This document shows positions 33,559 through 43,140 of a DNA stretch of 64,000 bases, piece after piece. The first letter of the stretch is position 1. Each line of letters begins with the position of its first letter. The position numbers were made by a program, and so were the translations under genes. The notes below the pieces were generated by a model, which did not search any database, was not told where the DNA came from, and saw only the letters and a list, made by a program, of their open reading frames with translations. Source of the stretch: Flavobacterium sp. xlx-214 (GTDB lineage: Bacteria; Bacteroidota; Bacteroidia; Flavobacteriales; Flavobacteriaceae); NCBI RefSeq assembly GCF_013874595.1, contig NZ_CP059431.1, positions 1,736,001-1,800,000 on the forward strand, given 5' to 3'.

Positions 33559-34836
33559 ATGCGCTTTACTTATTGTATCCTTTTTTTAGTTGTTGGTTTT
33601 TTTGCCAATGCACAACAGTTTAATGATTTTTTTATTGATAAAACCCTTCGTTTGGATTATATTTTTGGAGGAAATGCCAATCAGCAGAATATTTATTTAA
33701 ATGAAATGATTCAGTTAGATAAATGGCATGGACGCGTTGATAATTTGGCTGTTACACCTATACAAGGCAACGGACAAATTAAAGTATACGACGAAGCTAC
33801 CAACAAACTTATTTATGTTTTGCCATTTAGTAGTTTGTTTCAAGAATGGTTAACTTTAGATCAGGCAAAATATCAGTTTAAAAGTTTTGAAAATACGTTT
33901 TTAATTCCATATCCTAAAAAATCGGTTAGGATAGATGTCTCTTTTTACAATGCAAAAAACGAAGAAAAGATTTTAGCACAACAACTGATTGATCCAACGG
34001 ATGTTTTAATTCGAAAAAGCACACAAATTAGCAATCAATACGAGGTAATTCACAAAGCAAAAATTAAAAATCCTATAAAAATTGCATTAGTTGCTGAAGG
34101 ATATTCAGAAAGCGATATGGATGCTTTTATGGAATATGCTCAAAAAACAAAAGAAAATCTATTTAAGCACAAAATTTTTAATAAATACCAAGATTCCTTT
34201 GAAATTGTAGCTGTTAAAACCGTTTCAAAAGAATCAGGCATAAGCATACCGTCTAAAAATATTTGGTTAAATACTGCTGTGCAATCCAATTTTGATACCT
34301 TTTATTCCAACAGATATTTAACAACGTTACATACAAAGTTGCTTCATAATCAATTAGAAAGCATTCCGTATCAACACATTATTATTTTAGCAAATACCGA
34401 TTTTTATGGTGGCGGAGGTATTTTAAATTCGTACAGTTTAACTACAACCAAAAATAAGGAGTTTGCGCCTGTTGTGGTACACGAATTTGGTCATAGTTTT
34501 GCGGGTTTAGCCGATGAATATTTTTATGCGCAAGATGTTTTTGAAAATAAAGCAAGTTTAAATACAGAGCCTTGGGAGAAAAACATTACTTCTTTGGTTG
34601 ATTTTTCTTCAAAATGGAAAAGTTTAGTCGATGAAAACACTGTTGTTCCTACACCAAACGAATTAAGTAAAGAGGTTAAAATTGGCGTTTTTGAAGGCTT
34701 AAAAGGCAATGGTTTATATATACCTACGCTTACTTGCCGTATGAAAATTAACAATACCGAAGATTTTTGTCCGGTTTGTAACAATGCCATTGAAGAAATG
34801 ATTTTGTTTTACACACAAAAGAAAGTAAAAAAATGA
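33559..34836 (+). CDS. Secreted M64-family metallopeptidase
   Basis: 425 residues: signal peptide MRFTYCILFLVVGFFANAQ, an N-terminal beta domain (residues about 25-165, the M64 N-domain), then the protease domain with KIALVAEGYSESDMDAF and the zinc motif VVVHEFGHSFAGLADEYF (HExxH with the downstream Asp/Glu, about residue 310-325). M64 members include IgA-cleaving proteases; in a free-living flavobacterium a nutritional or wall role is as likely. A C-terminal CRMKI...FCPVCNNAIEEM block holds three Cys. Overlaps the next gene by 4 bp. Confidence 0.92.
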   Translation: MRFTYCILFLVVGFFANAQQFNDFFIDKTLRLDYIFGGNANQQNIYLNEMIQLDKWHGRVDNLAVTPIQGNGQIKVYDEATNKLIYVLPFSSLFQEWLTLDQAKYQFKSFENTFLIPYPKKSVRIDVSFYNAKNEEKILAQQLIDPTDVLIRKSTQISNQYEVIHKAKIKNPIKIALVAEGYSESDMDAFMEYAQKTKENLFKHKIFNKYQDSFEIVAVKTVSKESGISIPSKNIWLNTAVQSNFDTFYSNRYLTTLHTKLLHNQLESIPYQHIIILANTDFYGGGGILNSYSLTTTKNKEFAPVVVHEFGHSFAGLADEYFYAQDVFENKASLNTEPWEKNITSLVDFSSKWKSLVDENTVVPTPNELSKEVKIGVFEGLKGNGLYIPTLTCRMKINNTEDFCPVCNNAIEEMILFYTQKKVKK

Positions 34837-35330
34837 AGAAAATTCTGTTGCTTTCAGACACACACAGTTATATAGATGATCGCATAGTACATTATGCAGA
34901 ACAGGCAGACGAAGTTTGGCATGCGGGTGATATAGGTGATTTAAAGGTAACCGATACGTTAAAAAAAATAAAACCCTTACAGGCTGTTTATGGAAACATT
35001 GATGACGCAAAAGCAAGAACCGAATTTCCTTTAAACAATATATTTAATTGTGAGGGAATGAAAATTTGGATGACACACATTGGTGGTTACCCAGGTAAAT
35101 ATTCAACAAGAATAAAGGAAGGTTTTTTAGAATTTAAACCAGATATTTTTATTTGCGGACATTCGCACATATTAAAAGTGCAATTTGATAAACAATACAA
35201 TTGTTTAACTATGAATCCTGGAGCTGCTGGTACACACGGGTTTCATCAAATGCGAACCATGTTGCGATTTGAAATTAATCAAGGAAAAATTCAAAATTTA
35301 GAAGTCATTGAACTTGGGAAAAGAGGATGA
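34833..35330 (+). CDS. YfcE/MJ0936-type metallophosphoesterase
   Basis: 165 residues with every calcineurin-like metal motif: LLSDTHSY (D-x-H), HAGDIGD (GD), VYGNIDD (GN-D), MTHIGGYPG and ICGHSHILK (GH-x-H). A compact phosphodiesterase; physiological substrate unknown. Start ATGA overlaps the M64 peptidase stop; nothing else ties the two. Confidence 0.93.
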   Translation: MKKILLLSDTHSYIDDRIVHYAEQADEVWHAGDIGDLKVTDTLKKIKPLQAVYGNIDDAKARTEFPLNNIFNCEGMKIWMTHIGGYPGKYSTRIKEGFLEFKPDIFICGHSHILKVQFDKQYNCLTMNPGAAGTHGFHQMRTMLRFEINQGKIQNLEVIELGKRG

Positions 35331-35378
35331 TATTATTTGTTGAATACTCCGAAAATAATAGTAATTTTAAAATAAAAA

Positions 35379-36035
35379 ATGGAAAAGAAAGTTTTAGATT
35401 TTTTAAAAAAATTAGAGAAAAATAATAACCGAGAATGGTTTCAAGATAATAAAACGATATTTGAAGATTCAAAACAAAGTGCTGATGTTGCTTTTCAAGA
35501 GGTTTACAAAAAGCTAAGTAGTAGTGATGAATTGAGTCCTTTAAAAATTTACCGTATTTATAGAGATGTCCGTTTTTCAACAGATAAAACACCTTATAAG
35601 AATCATTTTTCGATGTATGTTGGTAGACAACAGCCAGATAATAGAGGTGGATATTACTTGCATATTCAACCAGGCGAATCGTTTATTGGTGTCGGTTTTT
35701 TTGGACCAAATAAAGAAGATTTATTAAGGATTCGCAAAGAAATTGAACTTGACGATGAGTTGCAGCAAATACTTCAATCAAAAGAAATAAAAAAAACGTT
35801 TGGTGATTTAGTAGGCGAGGAGGTTAAAACCGCACCTAAAGGTTTTAATAAAGAGCATGAACGTATTAATCTTATTAAGAAAAAACAATTTTTACTCATT
35901 CATAAATTATCTGATGAAGATGTTTTAAGTAAAGATTTTACTGATAAAGTAGTTACTGTTTTTAAGGCTTCAAGACCTTTTGTTAATTATATAACGGATG
36001 TTTTGTTAACCAATTTAAATGGAGAAAAGATATAA
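35379..36035 (+). CDS. DUF2461 protein
   Basis: 218 residues; DUF2461/TIGR02453 signature across the length: LDFLKKLEKNNNREWFQDNK, the RIYRDVRFSTDKTPYKNHF core, GGYYLHIQPGESFIGVGFFGP, and KGFNKEHERINLIKKKQF. Widespread, uncharacterised; cytosolic. 48 bp after the phosphoesterase gene, with a strong terminator after it. Confidence 0.93.
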   Translation: MEKKVLDFLKKLEKNNNREWFQDNKTIFEDSKQSADVAFQEVYKKLSSSDELSPLKIYRIYRDVRFSTDKTPYKNHFSMYVGRQQPDNRGGYYLHIQPGESFIGVGFFGPNKEDLLRIRKEIELDDELQQILQSKEIKKTFGDLVGEEVKTAPKGFNKEHERINLIKKKQFLLIHKLSDEDVLSKDFTDKVVTVFKASRPFVNYITDVLLTNLNGEKI

Positions 36036-36061
36036 AAAAAGAGGCATTTGCCTCTTTTTTT
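36034..36061. terminator. Bidirectional rho-independent terminator
   Basis: AAAAAAGAGGCA-tt-TGCCTCTTTTTT between the DUF2461 gene and the convergent pepT; it overlaps both stop regions. Confidence 0.92.
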
Positions 36062-37313
36062 AGAATTTTCTATTTGCTGTTATTTCAGCAATTTTTACAA
36101 TAACTTGTGTTGCTTTTAAAATACTTTCAACAGGCACATATTCGTATTTTCCATGGAAATTATGACCGCCAGCAAAAATATTCGGACAAGGTAAGCCCAT
36201 ATATGATAATTGAGAACCATCGGTACCACCACGAATTGGTTTAATGATTGGTTTAATATCCAATTCTTTCATTGCTTGTTCGGCAATATCTACAATATAC
36301 ATTACAGGTTCTACCTTTTCTTTCATATTGTAATATTGGTCTTTGATTTCGCATTCAACAATTTTATCGCCAAATTTTTCAGCGTATTTTTTGTTCATTT
36401 TTGAAACTAAATCACGAATTGTTTTTTTACGCTTTTTGAATTTCTTCATGTCGTGATCACGAATAATTAAATGAACCTCTGTTTCTTCAATAGATCCAGA
36501 AATATCGTTTACATGAAAAAAGCCTTCGTAACCTGTTGTTTTTTCAGGAACTTCTTTTAAAGGTAATTTAGAGATAAACTTGTTTGCCAATAGCATAGAG
36601 TTGATCATTTTTCCTTTTGCATAACCTGGGTGTACGCTTTTTCCTTTAAAAATCAATTTAACTCCAGCTGCATTAAAGTTCTCGTATTCTAACTCACCAA
36701 TTTGACTTCCATCCATTGTGTATGCCCAATCAGCTCCAAATTTTTCAACATCAAATTTATGCGCGCCACGTCCAATTTCTTCATCAGGCGTAAAACCAAT
36801 TCTAATTTTACCGTGTTTAATTTCGGGATGTTGAATTAAATATTCCATTGCCGAAACTATTTCACAAATACCTGCTTTATCATCAGCGCCAAGCAATGTT
36901 GTTCCGTCAGTAGTAATTAATGTTTGACCTTTGTACTGTAATAAATCATCAAAATAACTTGGAGATAATACAATATTTTGCTCTTTGTTTAGCATGATAT
37001 CACCGCCATCGTAATTTTCAACAATTTGAGGCTTTACATTTGCCCCTGTGAAATCTGGAGAAGTATCAAAATGTGAAACAAAACCAATTGTTGGTACTTC
37101 ATGATCTACATTACTAGGTAAAGTTGCCATTATGTAAGCATTTTCATCAATAGTAACTTCTTGTAAACCAATTTTTTTAAGTTCTTCAACTAATTTATTA
37201 GCTAAATCCCATTGCTTTTTTGTAGAAGGTGTTGTTTCTGAGTTTGGATCTGATTCAGTATCTACTGTTACATAGCTAATAAAACGATCAATAATATGCT
37301 GTTTATTTTCCAT
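36060..37313 (-). CDS. pepT: Peptidase T (tripeptide aminopeptidase)
   Basis: Dizinc M20 peptidase releasing N-terminal residues from tripeptides, cytosolic. 417 residues. Metal ligands and catalytic residues appear as [11 protein letters not shown] (His, Asp), [11 protein letters not shown] (bridging Asp), [12 protein letters not shown] (catalytic Glu and ligand Glu), [12 protein letters not shown] (Asp) and [13 protein letters not shown] (His). A dimerisation domain fills residues about 210-325. Standard length. Confidence 0.96.
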   Translation of the reverse strand: MENKQHIIDRFISYVTVDTESDPNSETTPSTKKQWDLANKLVEELKKIGLQEVTIDENAYIMATLPSNVDHEVPTIGFVSHFDTSPDFTGANVKPQIVENYDGGDIMLNKEQNIVLSPSYFDDLLQYKGQTLITTDGTTLLGADDKAGICEIVSAMEYLIQHPEIKHGKIRIGFTPDEEIGRGAHKFDVEKFGADWAYTMDGSQIGELEYENFNAAGVKLIFKGKSVHPGYAKGKMINSMLLANKFISKLPLKEVPEKTTGYEGFFHVNDISGSIEETEVHLIIRDHDMKKFKKRKKTIRDLVSKMNKKYAEKFGDKIVECEIKDQYYNMKEKVEPVMYIVDIAEQAMKELDIKPIIKPIRGGTDGSQLSYMGLPCPNIFAGGHNFHGKYEYVPVESILKATQVIVKIAEITANRKF

Positions 37314-37381
37314 TTTTTATGTAAAAATTATATCTAACAAATTTATTAAAATCTTACAACTTTAAGAGTTAAATTTTATTC

Positions 37382-38503
37382 TTAAATAAGATCAATATTC
37401 AATTCTTTTAATTTAAATCCAATTAGTTTTTGAATGTTTTTTAAATCGGTTTGTTCTTCAGTGCTACAAAATGAAATAGCAATACCTTCTTTGCCTGCTC
37501 TACCAGTTCTTCCAATTCTGTGTACATACGTTTCTGCAACATTTGGTAATTCATAATTAATAACACAAGGCAATTCAGAAATATCAATACCTCTGGCAGC
37601 AATATCTGTTGCAATTAAAATTTTAATTTTATCATTTTTAAAATTTTCTAGTGCATTTTGTCTAGCGTTTTGCGATTTATTCCCATGAATTGCAACAGAA
37701 TCAATACCATTCTTTTTTAAGAATTTAACCAATTTATCAGCACCATATTTTGTTCTTGTAAAAACAATGAACTTATCTTGTTCTATATTTTGTAAAATAT
37801 GTAACAAAGCTTGCGGTTTTTTAGGTTTTTCTACAAAACAAACCTTTTGCTCAATAATTTCTACAGTTGAAGATACTTTATTAGCAATAACTTCTTTAGG
37901 GTTGTATAAAATACTGTTGGCAAACTTCTTAATTTCTGTAGGCATTGTTGCAGAAAAAAACAATGTTTGTCTTTTTGTTGGAATGTTTTTAAGAATTTTC
38001 TTGATATCGTTTACAAATCCCATATCCAACATTTGATCGGCTTCATCTAAAACCAAAATTTCAATTTCTCTAAGATCAATTATTTTTTGATTTGTTAAAT
38101 CTATTAATCTACCAGGAGTTGCTACTAAAATTTCACATCCTTTCTTTAATTTATCAATTTGAGGAACTGCAGAAACACCACCAAAAATAGTAGCGTAAGA
38201 GCTATTTAAAAAAATACTGTACGTTTTTAAATTATCGCTAATCTGCAAAGCTAATTCTCTTGTTGGAGTTAAAACTAAGGCTCTAGGTTTTTTAGATTGC
38301 TTTTTACGAATACTTAAATTTTGAAGAATTGGTAATATAAACGCAGCCGTTTTACCTGTACCAGTTTGCGCACACCCCATAACATCATTTCCTTTTAAGA
38401 TTAAAGGAATAGTTTGCTGTTGGATGGAAGTTGGAACTTTGTAATTAGCTTTTTCAATAGCTTTTAATAGCGGATCTATTAATTGTAAATCTTTGAAAGT
38501 CAA
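37382..38503 (-). CDS. DEAD-box RNA helicase (RhlE-like)
   Basis: 373 residues, a minimal helicase core without a C-terminal extension. Q motif then I AQTGTGKT, Ia PTRELA, Ib TPGR, II DEAD (VLDEADQMLDMGF), III SAT, IV IVFTRTK, V TDIAARGID and VI HRIGRTGR. RNA remodelling in ribosome assembly or decay is usual for this group. It lies 28 bp downstream of a second helicase gene, both in the same direction. Confidence 0.94.
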   Translation of the reverse strand: MTFKDLQLIDPLLKAIEKANYKVPTSIQQQTIPLILKGNDVMGCAQTGTGKTAAFILPILQNLSIRKKQSKKPRALVLTPTRELALQISDNLKTYSIFLNSSYATIFGGVSAVPQIDKLKKGCEILVATPGRLIDLTNQKIIDLREIEILVLDEADQMLDMGFVNDIKKILKNIPTKRQTLFFSATMPTEIKKFANSILYNPKEVIANKVSSTVEIIEQKVCFVEKPKKPQALLHILQNIEQDKFIVFTRTKYGADKLVKFLKKNGIDSVAIHGNKSQNARQNALENFKNDKIKILIATDIAARGIDISELPCVINYELPNVAETYVHRIGRTGRAGKEGIAISFCSTEEQTDLKNIQKLIGFKLKELNIDLI

Positions 38504-38531
38504 AATGTATGCTTGTTTGGTGAAATAAAAA

Positions 38532-39881
38532 CTATTTTTTCTTACGTTTTTCGTTGCGTTTACGTTCTACGGCACGGTTTCTTGGGGCTGATTTTCTAGG
38601 TGTTCTTTTTCCTGGACCACCCAAGTTTACCTTTTTATTCTTCTCTTTTTTCTCATGAAAAGCTTCGCCACGTTCTGCATCAATCTTACGTTTATTAGTC
38701 GCTAATTTTACACGATCTTTCTCAAACTCAAGCTTTTGTTCTTCAATTTTAACGGTTTCAGGAATAGCAAGCATTGGAATTTCATAATTCATCAATTCTT
38801 CAATCTCTAATTGTGCTTCTTCTTCTTCTTTAGGAGAAATAAAACTAATTGCTTTTCCATCTTTATCAGCTCTACCCGTTCTACCAATTCTATGAATATA
38901 TTGCTCCGGAATTTCAGGTAATTGCATGTTAAAGACGTGTGTAATATCTGTAATATCTAACCCGCGAGCCATAACATCTGTAGTTACCAAACCACGCAAT
39001 TCACCATTTTGAAACAATTCCATGGTATTTAAACGGTAATTTTGGGTTTTATTAGAATGAATTACACCAAACTCGTTAGGAAATTCTTCTTCTAAATGTT
39101 CTAACACATAATCAGCTAAACGTTTGTTGTTTACAAAAAGTAAAACTCGTGTTGCAGTTTCATCGGTATTTAAAATTTCTTTTAAGATGTTTAACTTAGT
39201 TAAGAAATTTGGGACTGCGTAAGCACTTTGTTCTATTTTTTCAAGAGGAGTACCTGATGGAGCTAATGAAATTTCTTTGGGAAAATTAAAATAATCTTCA
39301 AGAATTTCATCCACTTCCTCTGTCATGGTTGCCGAAAATAAAATATTTTGCTTTCTTTCTTTCATCATGGAAAGAATGGCAGTTAGTTGAATGCGAAATC
39401 CTAAATTTAAAATTTCGTCAAATTCATCAATTACCAACTTTTGTAAATTATCAAATCTTAAAACATTGTCTAAAGCCAAATCCATTAACCTACCAGGTGT
39501 TGCTACTACAATATCAACGCCATCGTAAACCGACTTTTTTTGGGTATTGATATTAACTCCACCATAAATTCCTAAAACACGAATTGACATGTATTTGGTT
39601 AGTTTTTCAACTTCTTCAACAACCTGAACCACTAATTCACGCGTTGGTACTAAAATAACAACTCTAGGCGCATCGGTTTCTTGAAATTTCCATTGTTTTA
39701 AAATAGGAAGTAAATAGGCAAATGTTTTTCCGGTACCTGTTTGGGCAATTCCCATAATATCTTTACCTGAAAGAATTACGTTAAACGATTTTTCTTGTAT
39801 AGGAGTTGGTTGTACAAAACCTAATTCGTCTATTGCTTTTTGTAAAGATTTAGGTAGATTGAATTGCTCAAATGTTGCCAT
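38532..39881 (-). CDS. DEAD-box-family RNA helicase with DEFD motif II
   Basis: 449 residues. Motifs AQTGTGKT, PTRELV, TPGR, SAT and HRIGRTGR are canonical, but motif II reads DEFD (VIDEFDEILNLGF) in place of DEAD. From about residue 395 a strongly basic tail follows (KKEKNKKVNLGG, KRTPRKSAPRNRAVERKRN, ending KRKKK), a likely RNA-binding extension. Tandem with the minimal helicase gene downstream; the two are distinct paralogs, not a recent duplication. Confidence 0.93.
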   Translation of the reverse strand: MATFEQFNLPKSLQKAIDELGFVQPTPIQEKSFNVILSGKDIMGIAQTGTGKTFAYLLPILKQWKFQETDAPRVVILVPTRELVVQVVEEVEKLTKYMSIRVLGIYGGVNINTQKKSVYDGVDIVVATPGRLMDLALDNVLRFDNLQKLVIDEFDEILNLGFRIQLTAILSMMKERKQNILFSATMTEEVDEILEDYFNFPKEISLAPSGTPLEKIEQSAYAVPNFLTKLNILKEILNTDETATRVLLFVNNKRLADYVLEHLEEEFPNEFGVIHSNKTQNYRLNTMELFQNGELRGLVTTDVMARGLDITDITHVFNMQLPEIPEQYIHRIGRTGRADKDGKAISFISPKEEEEAQLEIEELMNYEIPMLAIPETVKIEEQKLEFEKDRVKLATNKRKIDAERGEAFHEKKEKNKKVNLGGPGKRTPRKSAPRNRAVERKRNEKRKKK

Positions 39882-39935
39882 AAAAAAATATTTTAGGCAA
39901 AGATAAGCATTCTGTAAGCAAATGAAGAGTTGCTG

Positions 39936-40694
39936 TTAAATGATTTTTTTAATCACACGTAATTTATGTGTATGACGACCAGAATCGATATTTAAAATAC
40001 CTAAATGATCCAAACGATCAATTCTAACCTTGCCATGAGCATGTATGATGTAGTTGTTTTCCATAATAATGCCTACATGTACAATGTTGCCTTCATCGTT
40101 ATCAAAAAAAGCCAAATCGCCTACTTCACTTTCTTCTATAAAACTTAAGGCTTCACCAATTCTTGCTTGTTGCGATGCATCTCTAGGAATACTATAACCA
40201 TTTAAACGATACACCATTTGAGTAAAACCAGAGCAGTCTATACCAAAAGGCGTTTTACCACCCCACAAATAAGGAGCATTTAAATACAAAAAAGCAGTTT
40301 GCAATAAATTTGTTTTGGGTTGGGTACCTGTAATGGCTTTTCCTTCAAAAACTAGTTGATCTTTGTTGATTTCAGAAAGCGATAAAAAAGATAAATTGCT
40401 TCCTAATGATATTGGTAAAAGTGTATTGGTTCCAGTTACATAATCAATTAAATCGGCACAATAAAACTTTGGATTTTGTTTTATTTGATTGAATTGATCT
40501 ACTGAAATTTCTGTATACTGTTTGTTGTCTATCCAACCCTCGTATTCATCGGCTGTTAACTGTATTTTTGACCATTTTTCACGCTTTTCTAAAATAGTAA
40601 AAGTTTCTCCAAAAAGAACTTGCGAAACCATTTCACTTCTGTCTGAAGGTTCAAAACGTAAGGGTACAATAGCTAAATGACAAATTGCAAACAT
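39936..40694 (-). CDS. NlpC/P60 (C40) peptidase with SH3-like domains
   Basis: 252 residues. The first about 120 residues form bacterial SH3-type modules (CHLAIVPLRFEPSDRSEMVSQVLFGE and a second half), then the C40 endopeptidase with catalytic Cys in TPFGIDCSGFTQMVYRL, His in NIVHVGIIM and the third polar residue in IIHAHGKVRID. Cleaves gamma-D-glutamyl-meso-DAP bonds of muropeptides. No signal peptide is apparent, as in cytosolic or YkfC-like recycling enzymes; a longer N-terminus was not found. Confidence 0.9.
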   Translation of the reverse strand: MFAICHLAIVPLRFEPSDRSEMVSQVLFGETFTILEKREKWSKIQLTADEYEGWIDNKQYTEISVDQFNQIKQNPKFYCADLIDYVTGTNTLLPISLGSNLSFLSLSEINKDQLVFEGKAITGTQPKTNLLQTAFLYLNAPYLWGGKTPFGIDCSGFTQMVYRLNGYSIPRDASQQARIGEALSFIEESEVGDLAFFDNDEGNIVHVGIIMENNYIIHAHGKVRIDRLDHLGILNIDSGRHTHKLRVIKKII

Positions 40695-40711
40695 ATTCAG
40701 GTATTAAAAGT

Positions 40712-40742
40712 AAATGAGAAGGTGTTTTATACCTTCTCATTT
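40712..40742 (-). terminator. Terminator-like hairpin after the thiolase gene
   Basis: AAATGAGAAGGT-gttttat-ACCTTCTCATTT, 12-bp stem, 20 bp after the thiolase stop on the minus strand; the following T tract is short. Confidence 0.75.
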
Positions 40743-40762
40743 ATAAAAAGTAATTTATTTTG

Positions 40763-41941
40763 TTATATTTTTTCAATTACAATAGCAGATGCACCACCAC
40801 CACCATTACAAATAGCAGCAGCACCAACTTTAGCATTGTTTTGATCTAATACATTTAATAATGTTACTACAATACGTGCACCAGAACATCCTAGAGGATG
40901 ACCTAATGATACAGCACCACCATTAACGTTTACTTTTGCAGGATCAATATTTAAAATATTTGTGTTTGCAATACCTACCACAGAGAAAGCTTCGTTAAAT
41001 TCAAAGAAATCAACATCGGCAATAGAAACACCTGCTTTATTTAATGCTTTAGGTAACGCTTTTGCAGGTGCAGTTGTAAACCATTTTGGCTCTTGTGCAG
41101 CATCAGCAAAACCTTTAATATAAGCTAACGGTTTTAAACCTAATTCGTTTGCTTTTTCTTCGCTCATTAAAACTACAGCAGCAGCACCATCATTAATAGT
41201 TGAAGCATTAGCAGCAGTAACAGTTCCTTCTTTAGTAAAAGCTGGATTTAAAGCTGGAATTTTGTCTAATTTTACATTAGAATATTCCTCATCTTTGGTA
41301 ACCATAATAGGATCACCTTTACGTTGAGGAACAGCAACAGGAACTATTTCACTATCAAATTTACCAGCGTCCCATGCAGCAGCCGATTTTTTGTATGAAT
41401 TAATAGCAAACTCGTCTTGTTGTTCTCTAGAAATATTGTATTCAGTTGCAGTAGCATCAGCGTAAACTCCCATTGCTTGGTTTTCATATGCGTCAGATAA
41501 ACCATCTCTTTGCATACCATCAACAAAAGCAGTACCACCAAATTTAACACCTGTTCTTAAGTTAGCATAATGAGGAATCATACTCATGTTTTCCATACCA
41601 CCAGCAACAATAATATCAGCATCGCCATTTGCAATTGCTTGCGCACCTTGCATAATAGCTTTCATTCCAGATGCACATACTTTATTAACTGTAGTACATG
41701 GTACTTCATTAGATAAACCTGCAAGTAATGCTGCTTGACGTGCAGGAGCCTGACCTGTACCAGCTTGCACTACATTACCCATTAAAACTTCTTCAACTTT
41801 ATTTGGATCTAAATTGATTTTCTCTAAAGCACCTTTAATTGCCGCTGCACCTAATTTAGGAGCTGGAACAGTTGATAACGCTCCCATAAAACTACCAATT
41901 GGAGTTCTTGCTGCAGATACAATAACCACTTTTTTATTCAT
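40763..41941 (-). CDS. Acetyl-CoA C-acyltransferase (thiolase)
   Basis: 392 residues. Acylated Cys in [12 protein letters not shown] (about residue 88), His in [12 protein letters not shown] and second Cys in [10 protein letters not shown]. Condenses or cleaves acyl-CoA; sequence alone does not separate acetoacetyl-CoA thiolase from a beta-oxidation thiolase. It stands alone with no fatty-acid genes beside it. Its upstream region of 250 bp also carries the tRNA operon promoter in the opposite direction. Confidence 0.94.
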   Translation of the reverse strand: MNKKVVIVSAARTPIGSFMGALSTVPAPKLGAAAIKGALEKINLDPNKVEEVLMGNVVQAGTGQAPARQAALLAGLSNEVPCTTVNKVCASGMKAIMQGAQAIANGDADIIVAGGMENMSMIPHYANLRTGVKFGGTAFVDGMQRDGLSDAYENQAMGVYADATATEYNISREQQDEFAINSYKKSAAAWDAGKFDSEIVPVAVPQRKGDPIMVTKDEEYSNVKLDKIPALNPAFTKEGTVTAANASTINDGAAAVVLMSEEKANELGLKPLAYIKGFADAAQEPKWFTTAPAKALPKALNKAGVSIADVDFFEFNEAFSVVGIANTNILNIDPAKVNVNGGAVSLGHPLGCSGARIVVTLLNVLDQNNAKVGAAAICNGGGGASAIVIEKI

Positions 41942-42127
41942 AAAAGATATCGTTTTGTTATACTGCGAATTTACTAAAAGAATCTATTTTTTCCAACTTA
42001 ATTTTAGAATTGAAAATATTCCCTCAATATTGTTAAGAAAATATAAATTTAAAGTATGTTTTATGTTATTGATTTTTAGCGAAATGCTTATTTATGGGCA
42101 TTTTTTTTCAAAAAAAGACAAGAAATA

Positions 42128-42159
42128 TTTGCAAACTAATAAATCTCGTTATACATTTG
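42128..42159 (+). promoter_or_regulatory. Promoter of the six-tRNA operon
   Basis: TTTG (42128-42131) and TACATTTG (42152-42159) 20 bp apart, 34 bp before tRNA-Ser. CAACCGCTTAA follows directly, as in the tRNA-Glu promoter. Confidence 0.75.
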
Positions 42160-42193
42160 CAACCGCTTAACCATAGGAAAATATGGTTTTGCT

Positions 42194-42277
42194 GGAGAGG
42201 TGCCGGAGTGGTAACGGAGCAGATTGCTAATCTGTCGACGGGTGACTGTCGCCAGGGTTCGAGTCCCTGTCTCTCCG
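42194..42277 (+). tRNA. tRNA-Ser (GCT)
   Basis: 84 nt with a long variable arm. Acceptor GGAGAGG/TCTCTCC, anticodon loop TTGCTAA (GCT), T-stem CAGGG/CCCTG. CCA not encoded. First of six. Confidence 0.95.
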
Positions 42278-42295
42278 CAAAAAAAAGATAACCTT

Positions 42296-42370
42296 CGGGG
42301 TGTAGCGTAGCCCGGTTATCGCGCCTGCTTTGGGAGCAGGAGGCCGCAGGTTCGAATCCTGCCACCCCGA
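42296..42370 (+). tRNA. tRNA-Pro (TGG)
   Basis: 75 nt. Acceptor CGGGGTG/CACCCCG, anticodon stem CCTGC/GCAGG with loop TTTGGGA (TGG). Confidence 0.96.
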
Positions 42371-42394
42371 CAAAATAACTTAAATGTTAGGTTA

Positions 42395-42468
42395 GGCCCA
42401 ATAGCTCAGCTGGATAGAGCAACTGCCTTCTAAGCAGTAGGTCTCAGGTTCGAATCCTGATTGGGTCA
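42395..42468 (+). tRNA. tRNA-Arg (TCT)
   Basis: 74 nt. Acceptor GGCCCAA/TTGGGTC, anticodon stem ACTGC/GCAGT with loop CTTCTAA (TCT). Confidence 0.96.
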
Positions 42469-42501
42469 CAAATTACCAATATAAACTTTTTAAAAGTTTA
42501 A

Positions 42502-42574
42502 GACTCGATAGCTCAGTTGGTAGAGCACAACACTTTTAATGTTGGGGTCCTGGGTTCGAGCCCCAGTCGGGTCA
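42502..42574 (+). tRNA. tRNA-Lys (TTT), copy 1
   Basis: 73 nt. Acceptor GACTCGA/TCGGGTC, anticodon stem CAACA/TGTTG with loop CTTTTAA (TTT). Confidence 0.96.
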
Positions 42575-42585
42575 CAAAGGCTAAT

Positions 42586-42668
42586 GGCCGTGTGGAGGAA
42601 TTGGTAGACTCGCCATCTTGAGGGGGTGGTGTCCATAAGACGTGTCAGTTCGAATCTGATCACGGTCA
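42586..42668 (+). tRNA. tRNA-Leu (GAG)
   Basis: 83 nt with a long variable arm. Acceptor GGCCGTG/CACGGTC, anticodon stem CCATC/GGTGG with loop TTGAGGG (GAG). Located between two identical tRNA-Lys genes. Confidence 0.94.
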
Positions 42669-42683
42669 CACTAAAAAAATATT

Positions 42684-42756
42684 GACTCGATAGCTCAGTT
42701 GGTAGAGCACAACACTTTTAATGTTGGGGTCCTGGGTTCGAGCCCCAGTCGGGTCA
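42684..42756 (+). tRNA. tRNA-Lys (TTT), copy 2
   Basis: 73 nt, identical to copy 1, 182 bp downstream of it. Last gene of the operon. Confidence 0.96.
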
Positions 42757-42762
42757 CTTCTA

Positions 42763-42799
42763 GGGACAAATCTAAAAAAGATAGATTTGTCCCTTTTTT
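42763..42799 (+). terminator. Terminator of the tRNA operon
   Basis: GGGACAAATCTA-aaaaaga-TAGATTTGTCCC, 12-bp stem with a T6 tail. Confidence 0.93.
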
Positions 42800-43114
42800 A
42801 TTTACTTTCAATTCGTTTTTTTAGGAAGATAAGCGATACTGGTGTTCAATCAACCATAATTAATATAAGTGTAGACTTTAAAATCTCATACTATATCTTT
42901 TTAAATTTAGTAGAGAAATACAATATCTTTATTATAATGAAGGAGAATAAATGTAATTCTTATTAATTTAATTGATTTTAAAAATAAACAAACTTTAATG
43001 AATTTATTAAATCATCTTATTTGATGTGAAGGTTCTTAAATCTTGTAATAATAAGTCCAAGCTTTTTCTCAACTGGTTTATAAAGGAAAAGATCTATTTA
43101 TTTTTTTTTTAAAA
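42800..43114. other. Gene-free AT-rich region between tRNA operon and HTH locus
   Basis: No coding region, tRNA fragment or clear promoter is visible on either strand in these 315 bp. Short homopolymer runs and stops in all frames dominate. It separates the tRNA operon from the DUF2975/HTH locus. Confidence 0.7.
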
Positions 43115-43140
43115 CAAAACCTACCATTTGGTAGGTTTTG
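43115..43140 (-). terminator. Rho-independent terminator of the DUF2975-HTH operon
   Basis: CAAAACCTACCA-tt-TGGTAGGTTTTG followed by a T-rich tract on the minus strand, abutting the HTH stop codon. Confidence 0.9.

Noticed and set aside
42108..42365. Minus-strand open frame across the Ser and Pro tRNA genes
   Set aside because: It is the antisense of folded tRNA genes; the translated Arg/Cys-rich sequence comes from tRNA arms.
42721..42966. Plus-strand open frame of 81 codons starting in the second tRNA-Lys
   Set aside because: Starts inside the tRNA and crosses the terminator; no recognisable protein.
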